A stretch of DNA of 48,868 nt from Rikenellaceae bacterium (GCA_020860245.1 JAJBUQ010000033.1:1-48868); one strand, 5' to 3'; counted from the stretch's first letter, positions 16,726 to 25,540 are shown. Notes: generated by a model not told the origin, from the sequence alone. Made by a program: numbers and translations.

Positions 16726-18429
16726 ATGGAAATGAAATGGCTGCCGACTACGGCAAAAGAGGTCAAAGCCCGCGGATGGGATGAACTTGATATAATCCTG
16801 TTCACAGGGGATGCCTATGTAGATCACCCATCGTTCGGCGCCGCCGTTATAGGAAGAGTGCTCGAAGCTCACGGATACAGGGTAGCCATAGTTCCGCAGC
16901 CCAACTGGCGGGACGACCTTCGCGACTTCCGTAAGCTGGGCAAACCGAGATTATTCTTCGGGGTTACTGCAGGTAACATGGACTCCATGGTAAATCACTA
17001 CACTGCAAATAAACGTCTGCGCAGCGACGATGCATACACTCCGGGGAACAAATCAGGTTTCCGCCCGGACTATCCTTCCGTAGTCTATACCCGGATATTA
17101 AAACGGTTATTTCCCTCGACACCCGTAGTTATCGGAGGTATCGAAGCCTCCTTGAGAAGGCTCGCGCATTACGATTACTGGCAGGATAAAATAATGCCTT
17201 CTATCCTTATCGACAGCGGGGCGGACCTACTGTCATACGGGATGGGTGACACCGTGATGCCGAAGATCGCCAAAGCCCTGAAGAACGGATTCAATATGAA
17301 CCTGCTGAGAAAAATCGAGCAAGCCGCGTTCGTTGCCGATAAAAAATATGTGGACCGTCTCGAAAATAAATTATTACTGAATTCTTATGAAAAATGCGTA
17401 GAGGATAAGTTTGCCTTCTGTGAAAATTTTACTATCATAGAAACCGAGTCCAATAAGATCGAGGGTATGGCGATAGTAGAACCCGTAGGGGATAAATTCG
17501 TCGTTGTAAACCCACCTGCGGGAATAATGACAGGGGAGGAACTTGATAAAACCTATGAACTTCCGTTTACCAGACTCCCGCACCCCCGCTACAATGGCAA
17601 AGGTTATATTCCTGCCTACGAGATGATAAAATTCTCCGTAAATATTCATCGCGGATGCTTCGGCGGATGCTCCTTCTGCACTATCTCCGCCCATCAGGGC
17701 AAACACGTGGTGTCGCGCTCCGAGAACTCGGTTTTAAAGGAGATCGAACGACTTAAAAGTCAACCTGACTTTAAAGGAATTCTATCCGATCTCGGAGGAC
17801 CCTCTGCCAATATGTACGGAATGAAGGGGCGGAATGCGGATCTGTGCCGGAAGTGCGCCAGACCCTCGTGCATCTATCCGTCGATATGTAAAAATCTCAA
17901 TAACGACCATGACCGCGTTATAAAATTATATAGAAAAGCCCGGTCTGTTAAAGGAGTGAAAAAAATATTTATCGGAAGCGGTATCAGGTACGATATGTTT
18001 ATTAATGACGATAAATGCGGTTATCTCGGTGAAATTATCGAACATCACGTTAGTGGACGCCTGAAAGTCGCTCCCGAACATACGGAGGAATCTGTACTTA
18101 AAACCATGCGCAAACCGTCGTTCGAGCTGTACCGCAAACTTCACGGACAATTCCGCGAGATATGTGTGGAAAAAAATCTTCCCTACCAGATAGTTCCCTA
18201 TTTTATATCGAGCCACCCTTCGTGCCGCGAAGCCGATATGGCTGAACTCGCAGGCAAGGTAGGCAGACTGAACCTTCGTCTGGAACAGGTCCAGGATTTT
18301 ACCCCTACACCCATGACACTCTCTTCCGTTATGTTTGCTACCGGTCTCGATCCTTACACGAAGCAGAAAATATTCGTCGAGACCGATTCTGAAAAGAAAA
18401 AACGGCAGCGGAGTTATTTTTTTAACTAA
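16726..18429 (+). CDS. YgiQ family radical SAM protein
   Basis: This is a 567-residue protein of the YgiQ/UPF0313 family. The N-terminal Rossmann-like part begins WLPTTAKE and GDAYVDHPSFG. The radical-SAM cluster motif CxxxCxxC is in RGCFGGCSFC near residue 310. A second Cys cluster, CRKCARPSCIYPSIC near residue 370, may hold another metal site. The C-terminal part contains LRLEQVQDFTPTPMTLS. The biochemical function of this family is unknown to me. The gene is complete though shorter than E. coli YgiQ. It overlaps the convergent YjjG-type gene by 4 nt. Confidence 0.93.
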   Translation: MEMKWLPTTAKEVKARGWDELDIILFTGDAYVDHPSFGAAVIGRVLEAHGYRVAIVPQPNWRDDLRDFRKLGKPRLFFGVTAGNMDSMVNHYTANKRLRSDDAYTPGNKSGFRPDYPSVVYTRILKRLFPSTPVVIGGIEASLRRLAHYDYWQDKIMPSILIDSGADLLSYGMGDTVMPKIAKALKNGFNMNLLRKIEQAAFVADKKYVDRLENKLLLNSYEKCVEDKFAFCENFTIIETESNKIEGMAIVEPVGDKFVVVNPPAGIMTGEELDKTYELPFTRLPHPRYNGKGYIPAYEMIKFSVNIHRGCFGGCSFCTISAHQGKHVVSRSENSVLKEIERLKSQPDFKGILSDLGGPSANMYGMKGRNADLCRKCARPSCIYPSICKNLNNDHDRVIKLYRKARSVKGVKKIFIGSGIRYDMFINDDKCGYLGEIIEHHVSGRLKVAPEHTEESVLKTMRKPSFELYRKLHGQFREICVEKNLPYQIVPYFISSHPSCREADMAELAGKVGRLNLRLEQVQDFTPTPMTLSSVMFATGLDPYTKQKIFVETDSEKKKRQRSYFFN

Positions 18430-19121
18430 AGAATCTCCGCCAGTTCTTCCAGTCGATGTATCTCGTAAGTGGGGACGATCTCTTCCACAGGCCTGCGGTG
18501 GGGATTGAAATATATCGTGTCCAATCCCGCATTGATACCCCCGAGTATGTCGTTCTCGATGTCGTCGCCTATTATAACAGTCTCTTCCCTTCCGGCATCT
18601 ACCGTCTTTAAAGCGTATTCGAAAATTCGTGGATGAGGTTTATTCGCTCCTGCGTCCTCGGAGGTTATAATCTCTCCGAAAAATTTGTCCAGCCCGCAAT
18701 TCTTAAGTTTTAACTGCTGGACTTCGTTGAATCCGTTGGTTATAATATGGAGATCGTATCGGGAACTGAGATATTCCAGAATCTCGCGTGAATAAGGTAT
18801 CGTCGAATTGAACGACGGAGCCACTTTTATATATTCGTCGCTTAACGTTATTGCCAGCCTGTTGTCATGAACACCGATCCTCTCCAATAATTCGGTAAAT
18901 CTGCTGTTGCGGAGATGCTCGCGCGAAACCATTCCGTCACGGTAATCCAGCCATAGCCTGTCGTTGATCTCCAGATAAATGCTGTAAAACCGTTCGAAAT
19001 CATCGCATATACTGCTCAGCCCATACTTGTCGTAGAGGAATCTCTGCGCGCTCTTCTGATTCTTGTCCACATCCCAGAGCGTCCGGTCGAAATCGAATAA
19101 AATAATACGGTATTCAGGCAT
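18426..19121 (-). CDS. HAD hydrolase, YjjG-type noncanonical pyrimidine nucleotidase
   Basis: This 231-residue haloacid-dehalogenase phosphatase has motif I DFDRTLWD at residues 9-16 (nucleophile Asp), motif II ITNG near residue 117, motif III Lys in GANKPHP near 147, and motif IV IGDDIENDILGG near 176. An alpha-helical cap lies between motifs I and II. This arrangement matches the YjjG family, which dephosphorylates non-canonical nucleotides such as 5-halo-dUMP for housecleaning. The substrate is inferred from the family. Its stop overlaps ygiQ tail to tail by 4 nt with no terminator between. Confidence 0.88.
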   Translation of the reverse strand: MPEYRIILFDFDRTLWDVDKNQKSAQRFLYDKYGLSSICDDFERFYSIYLEINDRLWLDYRDGMVSREHLRNSRFTELLERIGVHDNRLAITLSDEYIKVAPSFNSTIPYSREILEYLSSRYDLHIITNGFNEVQQLKLKNCGLDKFFGEIITSEDAGANKPHPRIFEYALKTVDAGREETVIIGDDIENDILGGINAGLDTIYFNPHRRPVEEIVPTYEIHRLEELAEIL

Positions 19122-19135
19122 AATTAAATTTTGTG

Positions 19136-19143
19136 CAAAGTTA
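19136..19143 (-). promoter_or_regulatory. -7 promoter element of the YjjG-type gene
   Basis: On the minus strand this is TAACTTTG, a full TAnnTTTG match starting 15 bp upstream of the ATG at 19121. It would give a very short leader. Confidence 0.55.
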
Positions 19144-19798
19144 ATCCTAAATGATTAAATCCGCACACAGGGTCCGCAGATAGGGTGGTGTAGTGTATAA
19201 CAAGCTGATAGCTATCAATTTGTAAAGATAAAGCAATAGAGGAAATAGCGGTTTTTTTAAATGTAAATCTTATATTTGCAGCATGACAGTCCTTGTTATG
19301 CGCTGTTAATGATTTTTTTATATATTTGTACAGTCTTTTAGGCTTACACACAGGAAAGTGTAGCTCTTTTGATGCGAGATGTAAAACTGGTAATTTTATA
19401 CTCACAACGAAGGCTGTATTTCCCCAATGAAGGCATCAAAAAGGCGGTCTTAGTGTTTCATTTATGAGGCATAATGTGTGTTTATGTAAGTTACAAAATC
19501 ATTGGCATACATAAATGCGGGACTGTCGTCTTTTTTGGCTTCGTTGGGTTTTACCAGTACCTTCATCTCCCAAATCGGGCGGCAGCACCGCACTTTCTTT
19601 TTGCGTATTTCTCCCGTGGTGCAGGAGATATCGAACTCCACAATGCCATTACTGAAAAAAACTTCGGTTGTTACAAATAAATTCCACAAAGGCCTTCGCA
19701 ATGCCTGCCGCTGTGTATGGTTTCTGTCTATGCCGATACGTGCCCCCTCCCCGAGAAGTTTATTTCCGAACAAAATAATAACCTTAAACTTAAATAGT
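19144..19798. other. 655-bp anomalous stretch without a recognised gene
   Basis: The stretch carries two perfect plus-strand -7 motifs, TATATTTG at 19271-19278 and 19321-19328, with no recognisable gene within 450 bp downstream. Several overlapping ORFs of 64-103 codons lie on both strands. The longest are 19124-19405 (-) and 19462-19773 (-), and a plus frame runs open from 19502 into the lipoprotein gene. None resembles a family I know. Composition and word use differ from the flanking genes. A decayed mobile-element end, or a small-RNA/leader region, are the two readings I consider. Confidence 0.5.
19462..19773 (-). CDS. Uncertain small ORF, unknown function
   Basis: This 103-codon minus-strand ORF starts with ATG. 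Its C-terminal half has an ordered-looking composition (VEFDISCTTG, then WEMKVLVKP). There is no signal peptide, no helix-turn-helix that I can see and no TAnnTTTG motif upstream. It could be a real small gene, a fragment of a mobile-element gene, or chance. The low confidence reflects that no family is recognised. Confidence 0.25.
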   Translation of the reverse strand: MFGNKLLGEGARIGIDRNHTQRQALRRPLWNLFVTTEVFFSNGIVEFDISCTTGEIRKKKVRCCRPIWEMKVLVKPNEAKKDDSPAFMYANDFVTYINTHYAS

Positions 19799-20284
19799 AT
19801 GAAAAATAAAATTTATTTAGCGATTGCAGCCGCAGTCGTATTATGCGCCTGCGACAAAAAAGATAACGATGAATATACCGATGGTCCGGATAATTCGGTG
19901 AACGGATCGAATTACACCACATTAATTATAGCACAGGAGGATCTTCCGGATAAACTCACTTGGGCGGAAGCCATGGGGATAGATATCGAATATAACAACG
20001 CTCTGTTCAACCAGCCTTCTTATTATACCCCCACAACAACGACCGGATGCGGAGGGTATAGCGAAGAAGGCTATCCGGCAGGAAGTTGGAGGCTCCCGAA
20101 ATTATCCGAACTTCAAACTATTTATTCCAGACGGAATTCTCTTGACGGCCTGTACGGAACCTCTTACAGTAGTTCTACCGAATCCAATGAGACACAGGCC
20201 CGCTCTCTCGGATTTCTTACCGGACAGCCCATAAGAGGAAATAAAATGGCGCAGACCAGCGTAAGATGTGTAAGGTACGAATAA
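19799..20284 (+). CDS. Lipoprotein with DUF1566/Lcl-type C-terminal domain
   Basis: This 161-residue protein begins MKNK plus a hydrophobic stretch and the lipobox LCAC, with lipidated Cys18. The acidic DKKDNDEYTD after it suggests surface export. The second half has the DUF1566/Lcl C-terminal pattern: SWRLPKLSELQTIYSRR near residue 98, SSSTES in place of the usual WSSTE, and a final TSVRCVRYE. Proteins with this domain are exported and of poorly known function. The ATG at 19799 is chosen because the signal peptide starts there, although the frame is open further upstream. It precedes an outer-membrane barrel gene by 124 bp, possibly in the same transcript. Confidence 0.8.
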   Translation: MKNKIYLAIAAAVVLCACDKKDNDEYTDGPDNSVNGSNYTTLIIAQEDLPDKLTWAEAMGIDIEYNNALFNQPSYYTPTTTTGCGGYSEEGYPAGSWRLPKLSELQTIYSRRNSLDGLYGTSYSSSTESNETQARSLGFLTGQPIRGNKMAQTSVRCVRYE

Positions 20285-20408
20285 CCGGAAAATGCAGATA
20301 AATAAATTTAAAGAATTATATTGCGGTCCGTAATTGATATCGAAGTCATAGTTTATGGCATAAATAAGATTATAAATAAAAAGAAAATCTTAATATAAAC
20401 TAAACAGC

Positions 20409-21251
20409 ATGAGGACCATTAAACAAATTTTTATCGTATCCGTATTAACCGTTCTGCCGGCAATGACAAATGCTCAATCGGTTAGAGTGTTCGAACACTT
20501 ATCCGTAGGGCTTGAAGTAGGAACCACTGGAGGGGGGCTGGAAATCAGTACATCCATAAATTCCTTTATTAATCTCCGTACCGGATTCTCCACCCTGCCG
20601 TTCTCCTATAATGCTAATTTCGATGTCGATTACGATGACGGTGTGATTCGCGAGTTTCAGAGGGATTACGGATCGGAACTCGCTGCAAACAATATCGATA
20701 TATCCCACCTGTATGGCGTGCAGGCACGATTGAAAGCAAAAACCGGACTGTATAACGGTAAGCTGTTAGTGGATATCCATCCGTTCAGATCGTCATCGTT
20801 CCATGTGACAGCAGGATTGTATGTCGGGAAAAAAAGACTCGTTACCGTAGACGGAAATCTTCCTGAGGAGACGTGGAGAACCACGACTGAAGTGAACGAT
20901 CTTATCAGGCGTAATCCGTCGTGGGGTTTGTCGACGGTAGAAACAGGAGTTGTAATCGGAGACAATACTATAATGCCGGACGAAAACGGACACGTAGATG
21001 CCGGAATACGGATGAATTCGGTTAAACCTTATCTCGGAATAGACTTCGGACGAAGTATCCCCAATCGCCCGTGGGGGTTCCAGTTCGATCTGGGGTGTAT
21101 GTTTCACGGTAAACCTAAGATCGTGAGCAAAACCTCCGGTGTAACGGACGTTCTGAACAGTGAGCTGGATAGTTCCGGTTTTGTCGATGTAATGAATAAG
21201 ATAAAAGTTTATCCGGTGATGTCGTTTAAAGTGACCCGGAAAATTTTCTAA
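20409..21251 (+). CDS. Outer-membrane beta-barrel protein, unknown function
   Basis: This 280-residue protein has a signal peptide (MRTIKQ, hydrophobic, cleavage near TNAQS at about residue 22). Amphipathic beta-strands follow (LSVGLEVGTTGGGLEIS, INLRTGFS, FHVTAGLYVGKKRL, VKPYLGIDFG, WGFQFDLGCMF) and it ends in KVTRKIF with a terminal Phe, as outer-membrane barrels do. No specific family or ligand is recognised. It lies between the DUF1566-like lipoprotein and a strong terminator, so the pair may form one envelope unit. Confidence 0.8.
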   Translation: MRTIKQIFIVSVLTVLPAMTNAQSVRVFEHLSVGLEVGTTGGGLEISTSINSFINLRTGFSTLPFSYNANFDVDYDDGVIREFQRDYGSELAANNIDISHLYGVQARLKAKTGLYNGKLLVDIHPFRSSSFHVTAGLYVGKKRLVTVDGNLPEETWRTTTEVNDLIRRNPSWGLSTVETGVVIGDNTIMPDENGHVDAGIRMNSVKPYLGIDFGRSIPNRPWGFQFDLGCMFHGKPKIVSKTSGVTDVLNSELDSSGFVDVMNKIKVYPVMSFKVTRKIF

Positions 21252-21280
21252 ATACACATATTCTTTAAACTTAATGTCGA

Positions 21281-21322
21281 AAAATAACGATGCCGGACTC
21301 AAATCCGGCATCGTTATTTTTG
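21281..21322 (+). terminator. Strong terminator after the outer-membrane protein gene
   Basis: A perfect 18-bp stem (21281-21298 with 21305-21322) has loop CTCAAA and ends in five T residues, 30 bp after the stop. Confidence 0.9.
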
Positions 21323-21766
21323 CGGAAGCCAGAATAGAAATTCTCCGAAGAGTGGGGTTATTTAATGCGGGGAAAAAATAATAAAAAGAGGATACGTGTT
21401 CCTCTCATGTTATAAAACCTCTTTTATTATAAGGAAATTCAGAAAAATTCCCCTGATGCTCACTGCTGCGTCCGAATGGATTCTTGAATTTAGCGAGTAA
21501 AGGAAGGCGATGACTACAAATACTAAGCATACGTTAAAGGGGTGTATAAAAATAAAGTGTCCGGGCTTATTCGCATACTATGACGGCAGAGGATAGACGC
21601 TGCCATTTCTATCTGATTCGATAGTGACTATTTGTCAGATTTTTTGACATGACGCCTGCCAAAATAAGCCGTAATGACACCTTTAATATATTCAAAATCT
21701 GTTGGTATAAAGATTGTTCGAACCATAACAGAAACGATTTTGAATAACATAAAACGCGATAAAATC
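21323..21766. other. 444-bp dnaK upstream region with hairpins
   Basis: No gene was found. Two mutually exclusive hairpins share the arm around 21387-21392: AGAGGA pairs with TCCTCT at 21400-21405, or the longer 21378-21391 arm pairs with 21418-21430. Small hairpins follow around 21580-21626, then the TGTCA/TGACA inverted repeat at 21633-21649. Confidence 0.55.
21633..21649 (+). promoter_or_regulatory. Inverted repeat upstream of dnaK (TGTCA-N7-TGACA)
   Basis: TGTCA at 21633-21637 and TGACA at 21645-21649 form a perfect 5-bp inverted repeat about 120 bp before the dnaK start. The same half-sites, with a 12-nt spacer, occur upstream of clpB. It is not a CIRCE element and not an E. coli sigma-32 promoter. 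A heat-shock control role is inferred only from the two gene identities. Confidence 0.45.
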
Positions 21767-23680
21767 ATGGCAAAAATCATTGGTATTGACTTGGGAACTA
21801 CTAACTCCTGCGTTGCCGTAATGGAAGGCAGCGAACCGGTTGTTATTCCGAATAGCGAAGGACACAGAACGACTCCTTCCATAGTTGCGTTCACTGATAA
21901 CGGTGAGCGTAAAGTCGGAGAACCTGCAAAACGTCAGGCTATCACGAATCCGAAACGTACTATCTCCTCTATCAAACGATTCATGGGAGAGACTTACGAT
22001 AAAGTGCAGAACGAAATTTCGAGAGTTTCTTACGAAGTAGTCAAAGGCGATAACAATACACCGCGTGTTGTTGTGGACGGACGCCAGTACACACCGCAGG
22101 AAATATCAGCGATGATCCTTCAGAAAATGAAAAAAACTGCCGAAGATTACCTCGGACAGACAGTTACCGAAGCGGTTATTACCGTTCCTGCGTACTTCTC
22201 CGATTCTCAGAGGCAGGCTACCAAAGAGGCAGGTGAAATTGCCGGTCTTACGGTGCGCCGTATCATAAACGAACCTACCGCTGCCGCGTTGGCATACGGA
22301 CTCGATAAGAAAAACTCTGAAATGAAAATTGCCGTTTACGACCTTGGAGGCGGTACCTTCGATATCTCTATACTCGAACTTGGAGACGGAGTATTCGAAG
22401 TAAAATCTACCAACGGGGATACACACCTCGGTGGAGACGACTTCGACCATGTGATTATCGATTGGCTTGCACAGGAATTCCAGAGTCAGCACAACGTAGA
22501 CCTCCGTAGGGATCCTATGGCCCTTCAGAGGCTCAAAGAGGCTGCGGAAAAAGCTAAAATAGAACTCTCCAGCTCTACCAGCACGGAGATAAATCTTCCA
22601 TATATAATGCCTATCGACGGTATTCCGCAGCACCTTGTAACGACGCTTACTCGCGCTAAATTCGAACAGCTTGCCGATAAACTTATTCAGGCTACCGTTA
22701 AACCTTGCGAACAGGCCCTTAAAGACGCAGGTTTATCAGCAAGCCAGATCGACGAAGTGATCCTCGTAGGGGGTTCTACACGTATCCCTGCGATACAGAA
22801 AGTAGTGGAGAACTTCTTTGGCAAAGCTCCTTCTAAAGGGGTAAATCCTGACGAAGTAGTAGCGGTAGGTGCTGCTATACAGGGCGGTGTATTAACAGGT
22901 GAAGTTAAAGACGTACTTCTCCTCGACGTTACTCCGCTGTCGCTCGGTATAGAGACTCTGGGAGGGGTATTCACAAGACTTATCGACGCGAATACAACAA
23001 TTCCGACACGCAAGAGCGAGACATTCTCCACAGCGGCGGATAATCAACCTTCGGTAGAGATACATATTCTTCAGGGAGAACGCCAAATGGCGCGCGATAA
23101 CAAGACCATAGGACGATTCCACCTCGACGGAATACCTGCGGCACCGCGCGGAGAGCCTCAGATCGAGGTGACATTCGATATAGACGCCAACGGTATCCTT
23201 AACGTATCCGCAAGAGATAAAGGAACCGGTAAGGAACAGAAGATTCGTATCGAAGCATCTTCCGGTCTTACAGAGGAAGAAATCCAGCGTATGCGCGACG
23301 AAGCGAAGGCTAACGAAGAGAGTGACAAACAGGAGCGTGAGAAAATCGATAAGATAAACGCGGCGGACAGCATGATATTCTCTACCGAGAAACAGTTAAG
23401 CGAATACGGCGACAAGATTCCTGCGGATAAACGTTCGGCGATAGACTCTGCCCTTAATAACCTTAAGGAAGCACATAAAGCACAGAATGTTGCCGACATC
23501 GATAAATACACCGCTGAGTTGAACACCGCTTGGCAGGCCGCATCGCAGGATATTTACAGTGCTCAACAATCGCAGAACGAGCAATCGCAATCCGGTCCTC
23601 AGGACTTTGGAGGGGGACAATCGCAATCCTCTAATAATAGCGACGATGTTACCGACGTAGAATTCGAAGAAGTTAAATAG
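21767..23680 (+). CDS. dnaK: Molecular chaperone DnaK (Hsp70)
   Basis: This 637-residue Hsp70 has [14 protein letters not shown] at residue 5 (phosphate-1 loop), [14 protein letters not shown] near 145, [15 protein letters not shown] near 190 and [11 protein letters not shown] near 330. The interdomain linker [16 protein letters not shown] is near 385. The C-terminus is a Gln/Ser/Gly-rich tail ending DVEFEEVK. It folds and refolds proteins with DnaJ and GrpE, neither of which is here. The ATG at 21767 ([10 protein letters not shown]) is preferred to an earlier in-frame start that would add 31 atypical residues. It is monocistronic, with a strong terminator and a long upstream region likely to carry stress control. 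Confidence 0.98.
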   Translation: MAKIIGIDLGTTNSCVAVMEGSEPVVIPNSEGHRTTPSIVAFTDNGERKVGEPAKRQAITNPKRTISSIKRFMGETYDKVQNEISRVSYEVVKGDNNTPRVVVDGRQYTPQEISAMILQKMKKTAEDYLGQTVTEAVITVPAYFSDSQRQATKEAGEIAGLTVRRIINEPTAAALAYGLDKKNSEMKIAVYDLGGGTFDISILELGDGVFEVKSTNGDTHLGGDDFDHVIIDWLAQEFQSQHNVDLRRDPMALQRLKEAAEKAKIELSSSTSTEINLPYIMPIDGIPQHLVTTLTRAKFEQLADKLIQATVKPCEQALKDAGLSASQIDEVILVGGSTRIPAIQKVVENFFGKAPSKGVNPDEVVAVGAAIQGGVLTGEVKDVLLLDVTPLSLGIETLGGVFTRLIDANTTIPTRKSETFSTAADNQPSVEIHILQGERQMARDNKTIGRFHLDGIPAAPRGEPQIEVTFDIDANGILNVSARDKGTGKEQKIRIEASSGLTEEEIQRMRDEAKANEESDKQEREKIDKINAADSMIFSTEKQLSEYGDKIPADKRSAIDSALNNLKEAHKAQNVADIDKYTAELNTAWQAASQDIYSAQQSQNEQSQSGPQDFGGGQSQSSNNSDDVTDVEFEEVK

Positions 23681-23697
23681 TTTTAAAAATAGTATGA

Positions 23698-23733
23698 TAA
23701 ATGAGCCGGCAGATTTACTTGCCGGCTCATTTA
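23698..23733 (+). terminator. Terminator of dnaK
   Basis: A stem of at least 13 bp (TAAATGAGCCGGC and its complement) starts 18 bp after the dnaK stop. The right arm runs into T-rich sequence. Confidence 0.85.
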
Positions 23734-23929
23734 ATTTATTCTAAAAGGAGTAAAAATTATTTTTAATTTTCAGGAGTCGATTTAGCAGGGTGTTGCAGTA
23801 TACTTGAAGTCACGGTTCGTTCCGCAGTTTATAATCGTTCTATCTTCTTGATTTATTATCCATTATCCCCGTTATTTGCCGCAAAATTACACCGGAGATA
23901 GCTGTATGGCTTGTCCGTTCTTGCTGATT

Positions 23930-25006
23930 TTAACTATATTCTTTAGGCTCCGCTTCTCCCCGTAACACCCGGAGTCCGTTCATTGCCAGTGCTCCAAGTT
24001 CGTCCTCGCCCGGAAATATTACTACCGGAGCGATAAATTCTACCATCTCTCTGATTGCGTCGGTGGTCATAGCGCTATGCGCCATTCCGCCCGTGATTAA
24101 TATAGCGTCTACTTTGCCGTGCAGTACTGCAGCCATGGAACCTATCTCTTTGCCTATGTTATAGTGCATCGCATCCACGATCAGTTTGTACTTAGCGTCT
24201 CCTTCGCGCGCCATCTTCCTTACAGGCATCATGTCGTTTGTTCCTAAGTGCGCCACAACTCCCCCTTCGCCAACAAGCATCTTCTTGATCTGTTGATATG
24301 TATATTTGCCGCTGAAACATAACTCCGCAACTTGCAATGCAGGGAGTTTGCCCGAACGTTCCGGTGAGAACGCTCCTTCGCCGTCGATAGCGTTGTTCAC
24401 ATCTATGATCCTGCCGTTCCGATGCGCGCCGACCGATATTCCTCCGCCGAGATGCGCGACTATAAGATTAAGGTCTTCGTAATTTTTCGATACGGATTCA
24501 GCGTAACTCCTTGCAACCTCCTTCTGGTTAAGCGCGTGGAATACCTTGGTGCGTTTAAACAATGGATGTCCGGTTACCCGTGCCACATCCTGTAATTCGT
24601 CCACCACCACAGGATCTGCGATAAACGCCCTCGCTCCGTCGATACCCTTAGCGATATCGTCCGCTATCAATGCGCCGAGATTCGAGGCGTGTTCGCCGTT
24701 CTTCGCTTCGCGGAGGTCGCGGAGGATCGCATCGTTAATTTCATAGACTCCGGACGACACCGGTTTCAGTATTCCTCCGCGTCCCACGACCGCATCCAAA
24801 GTACGGATGTCGAATCCTTCGTCTGTCAGGGTTTTCAGAATAAGTTCCTTCCGGAAGCCGAACTGAGACGCGACGTCTGGGAATGAGGAAATCTCTTCGC
24901 TCGAATGTCTTATTGTCTTCTCGAATAGCTGTTCTTCATTGCCGTAGACAGCGATCTTGGAGGAAGTCGATCCGGGATTAATAGCCAGTATAAGATATTT
25001 TTTCAT
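23930..25006 (-). CDS. buk: Butyrate kinase
   Basis: This 358-residue ASKHA-fold kinase has length and motifs of butyrate kinase rather than acetate kinase: NPGSTSSKIAVY at residue 10, VVGRGGILKPV near 73, VAHLGGGISVGAHRNGRI near 187 and VLHGKVDAILITGGMAHS near 290. It converts butyryl (or branched-chain acyl) phosphate plus ADP to acid plus ATP. Usually a phosphotransbutyrylase gene (ptb) is adjacent, but none is here; its neighbours are dnaK and an HxlR regulator. The four-gene oxidoreductase operon near the left edge could supply branched-chain acyl-CoA. A perfect -7 motif lies 17 bp upstream of the start. Confidence 0.93.
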   Translation of the reverse strand: MKKYLILAINPGSTSSKIAVYGNEEQLFEKTIRHSSEEISSFPDVASQFGFRKELILKTLTDEGFDIRTLDAVVGRGGILKPVSSGVYEINDAILRDLREAKNGEHASNLGALIADDIAKGIDGARAFIADPVVVDELQDVARVTGHPLFKRTKVFHALNQKEVARSYAESVSKNYEDLNLIVAHLGGGISVGAHRNGRIIDVNNAIDGEGAFSPERSGKLPALQVAELCFSGKYTYQQIKKMLVGEGGVVAHLGTNDMMPVRKMAREGDAKYKLIVDAMHYNIGKEIGSMAAVLHGKVDAILITGGMAHSAMTTDAIREMVEFIAPVVIFPGEDELGALAMNGLRVLRGEAEPKEYS

Positions 25007-25022
25007 AGTTATAGTCTTTATA

Positions 25023-25030
25023 CAAATATA
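25023..25030 (-). promoter_or_regulatory. -7 promoter element of buk
   Basis: On the minus strand this is TATATTTG, a perfect TAnnTTTG match 17 bp before the buk ATG at 25006. Confidence 0.6.
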
Positions 25031-25072
25031 CCGTTTTGAACCGAATAAAAAAGGTATTGCCAGCAGACAATA

Positions 25073-25429
25073 TTAATGTCTGCTGAACTTCCTGCGATTC
25101 TCATGGATATTATCCATATTCCTCACTGCCCACCCGACAAGCTCCTCAATATGAGGAATAAGGCTCGATCCTAATTCGGTTAAAGTATACTCAACCCTCG
25201 GAGGAATCTCAGGATAGATGCGTCTCGAAATAAAACCGTCTTCTTCGAGAGACCGCAATGTTACTGTCAGCATCCTATGCGATATATCTCCTAAAGTTTT
25301 ATTTATCTCATTAAAACGCATGGTTCCGTTGGAGTTTAGCGCTGTCATTACTAATAAAGACCATTTATCACCGAAGTGTGCCAATACACTTCTTATGGGG
25401 CAGGTTCCGTTATCCAAAAAATTTTTCAT
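25073..25429 (-). CDS. HxlR-family winged-helix transcriptional regulator
   Basis: This 118-residue DNA-binding protein has the HxlR pattern: GTCPIRSVLAHFGDKWSLLVMTAL at residues 8-31, the recognition region RFNEINKTLGDISHRMLTVTLRSLEEDGFI near 40-70, and the wing YPEIPPRVEYTLTELG. Cys10 sits where redox-sensing members of the family (such as YodB and HypR) keep a reactive cysteine, so oxidant or electrophile sensing is plausible. It is divergent from a DJ-1/PfpI gene across a 159-bp region with inverted repeats, a typical regulator-target layout. The inducer is unknown. Confidence 0.92.
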   Translation of the reverse strand: MKNFLDNGTCPIRSVLAHFGDKWSLLVMTALNSNGTMRFNEINKTLGDISHRMLTVTLRSLEEDGFISRRIYPEIPPRVEYTLTELGSSLIPHIEELVGWAVRNMDNIHENRRKFSRH

Positions 25430-25463
25430 TTTTTTGATTTAAAAGTTGTTGATCTTCAGTAAA

Positions 25464-25481
25464 AGTTACTTCCCTGTAACT
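25464..25481. promoter_or_regulatory. Inverted repeat AGTTAC-N6-GTAACT, candidate HxlR operator
   Basis: A perfect 6-bp inverted repeat lies in the intergenic region between the HxlR gene and the DJ-1/PfpI gene, 35 bp from the regulator start. Its left flank AAAAGTTA resembles AAAAGTAA copies at 25538 and 25556. Operator function is inferred from position and symmetry. Confidence 0.5.
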
Positions 25482-25540
25482 ATCTTATGCCGTAATAAGT
25501 TCTTGTTTTTGTTATTGCTTCCCGGTACCTTCGCATGAAA

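Noticed and set aside
19124-19405. 93-codon minus-strand ORF between the YjjG-type gene and the lipoprotein
   Set aside because: It ends next to the YjjG-type promoter, has no domain I recognise and no clear start signal; covered instead by the anomalous-region entry.
21644-21677. E. coli style -35/-10 promoter (TTGACA) before dnaK
   Set aside because: No -10 box at 16-18 bp spacing; TTGACA here is better explained as an arm of the inverted repeat, and Bacteroidales use a different consensus.
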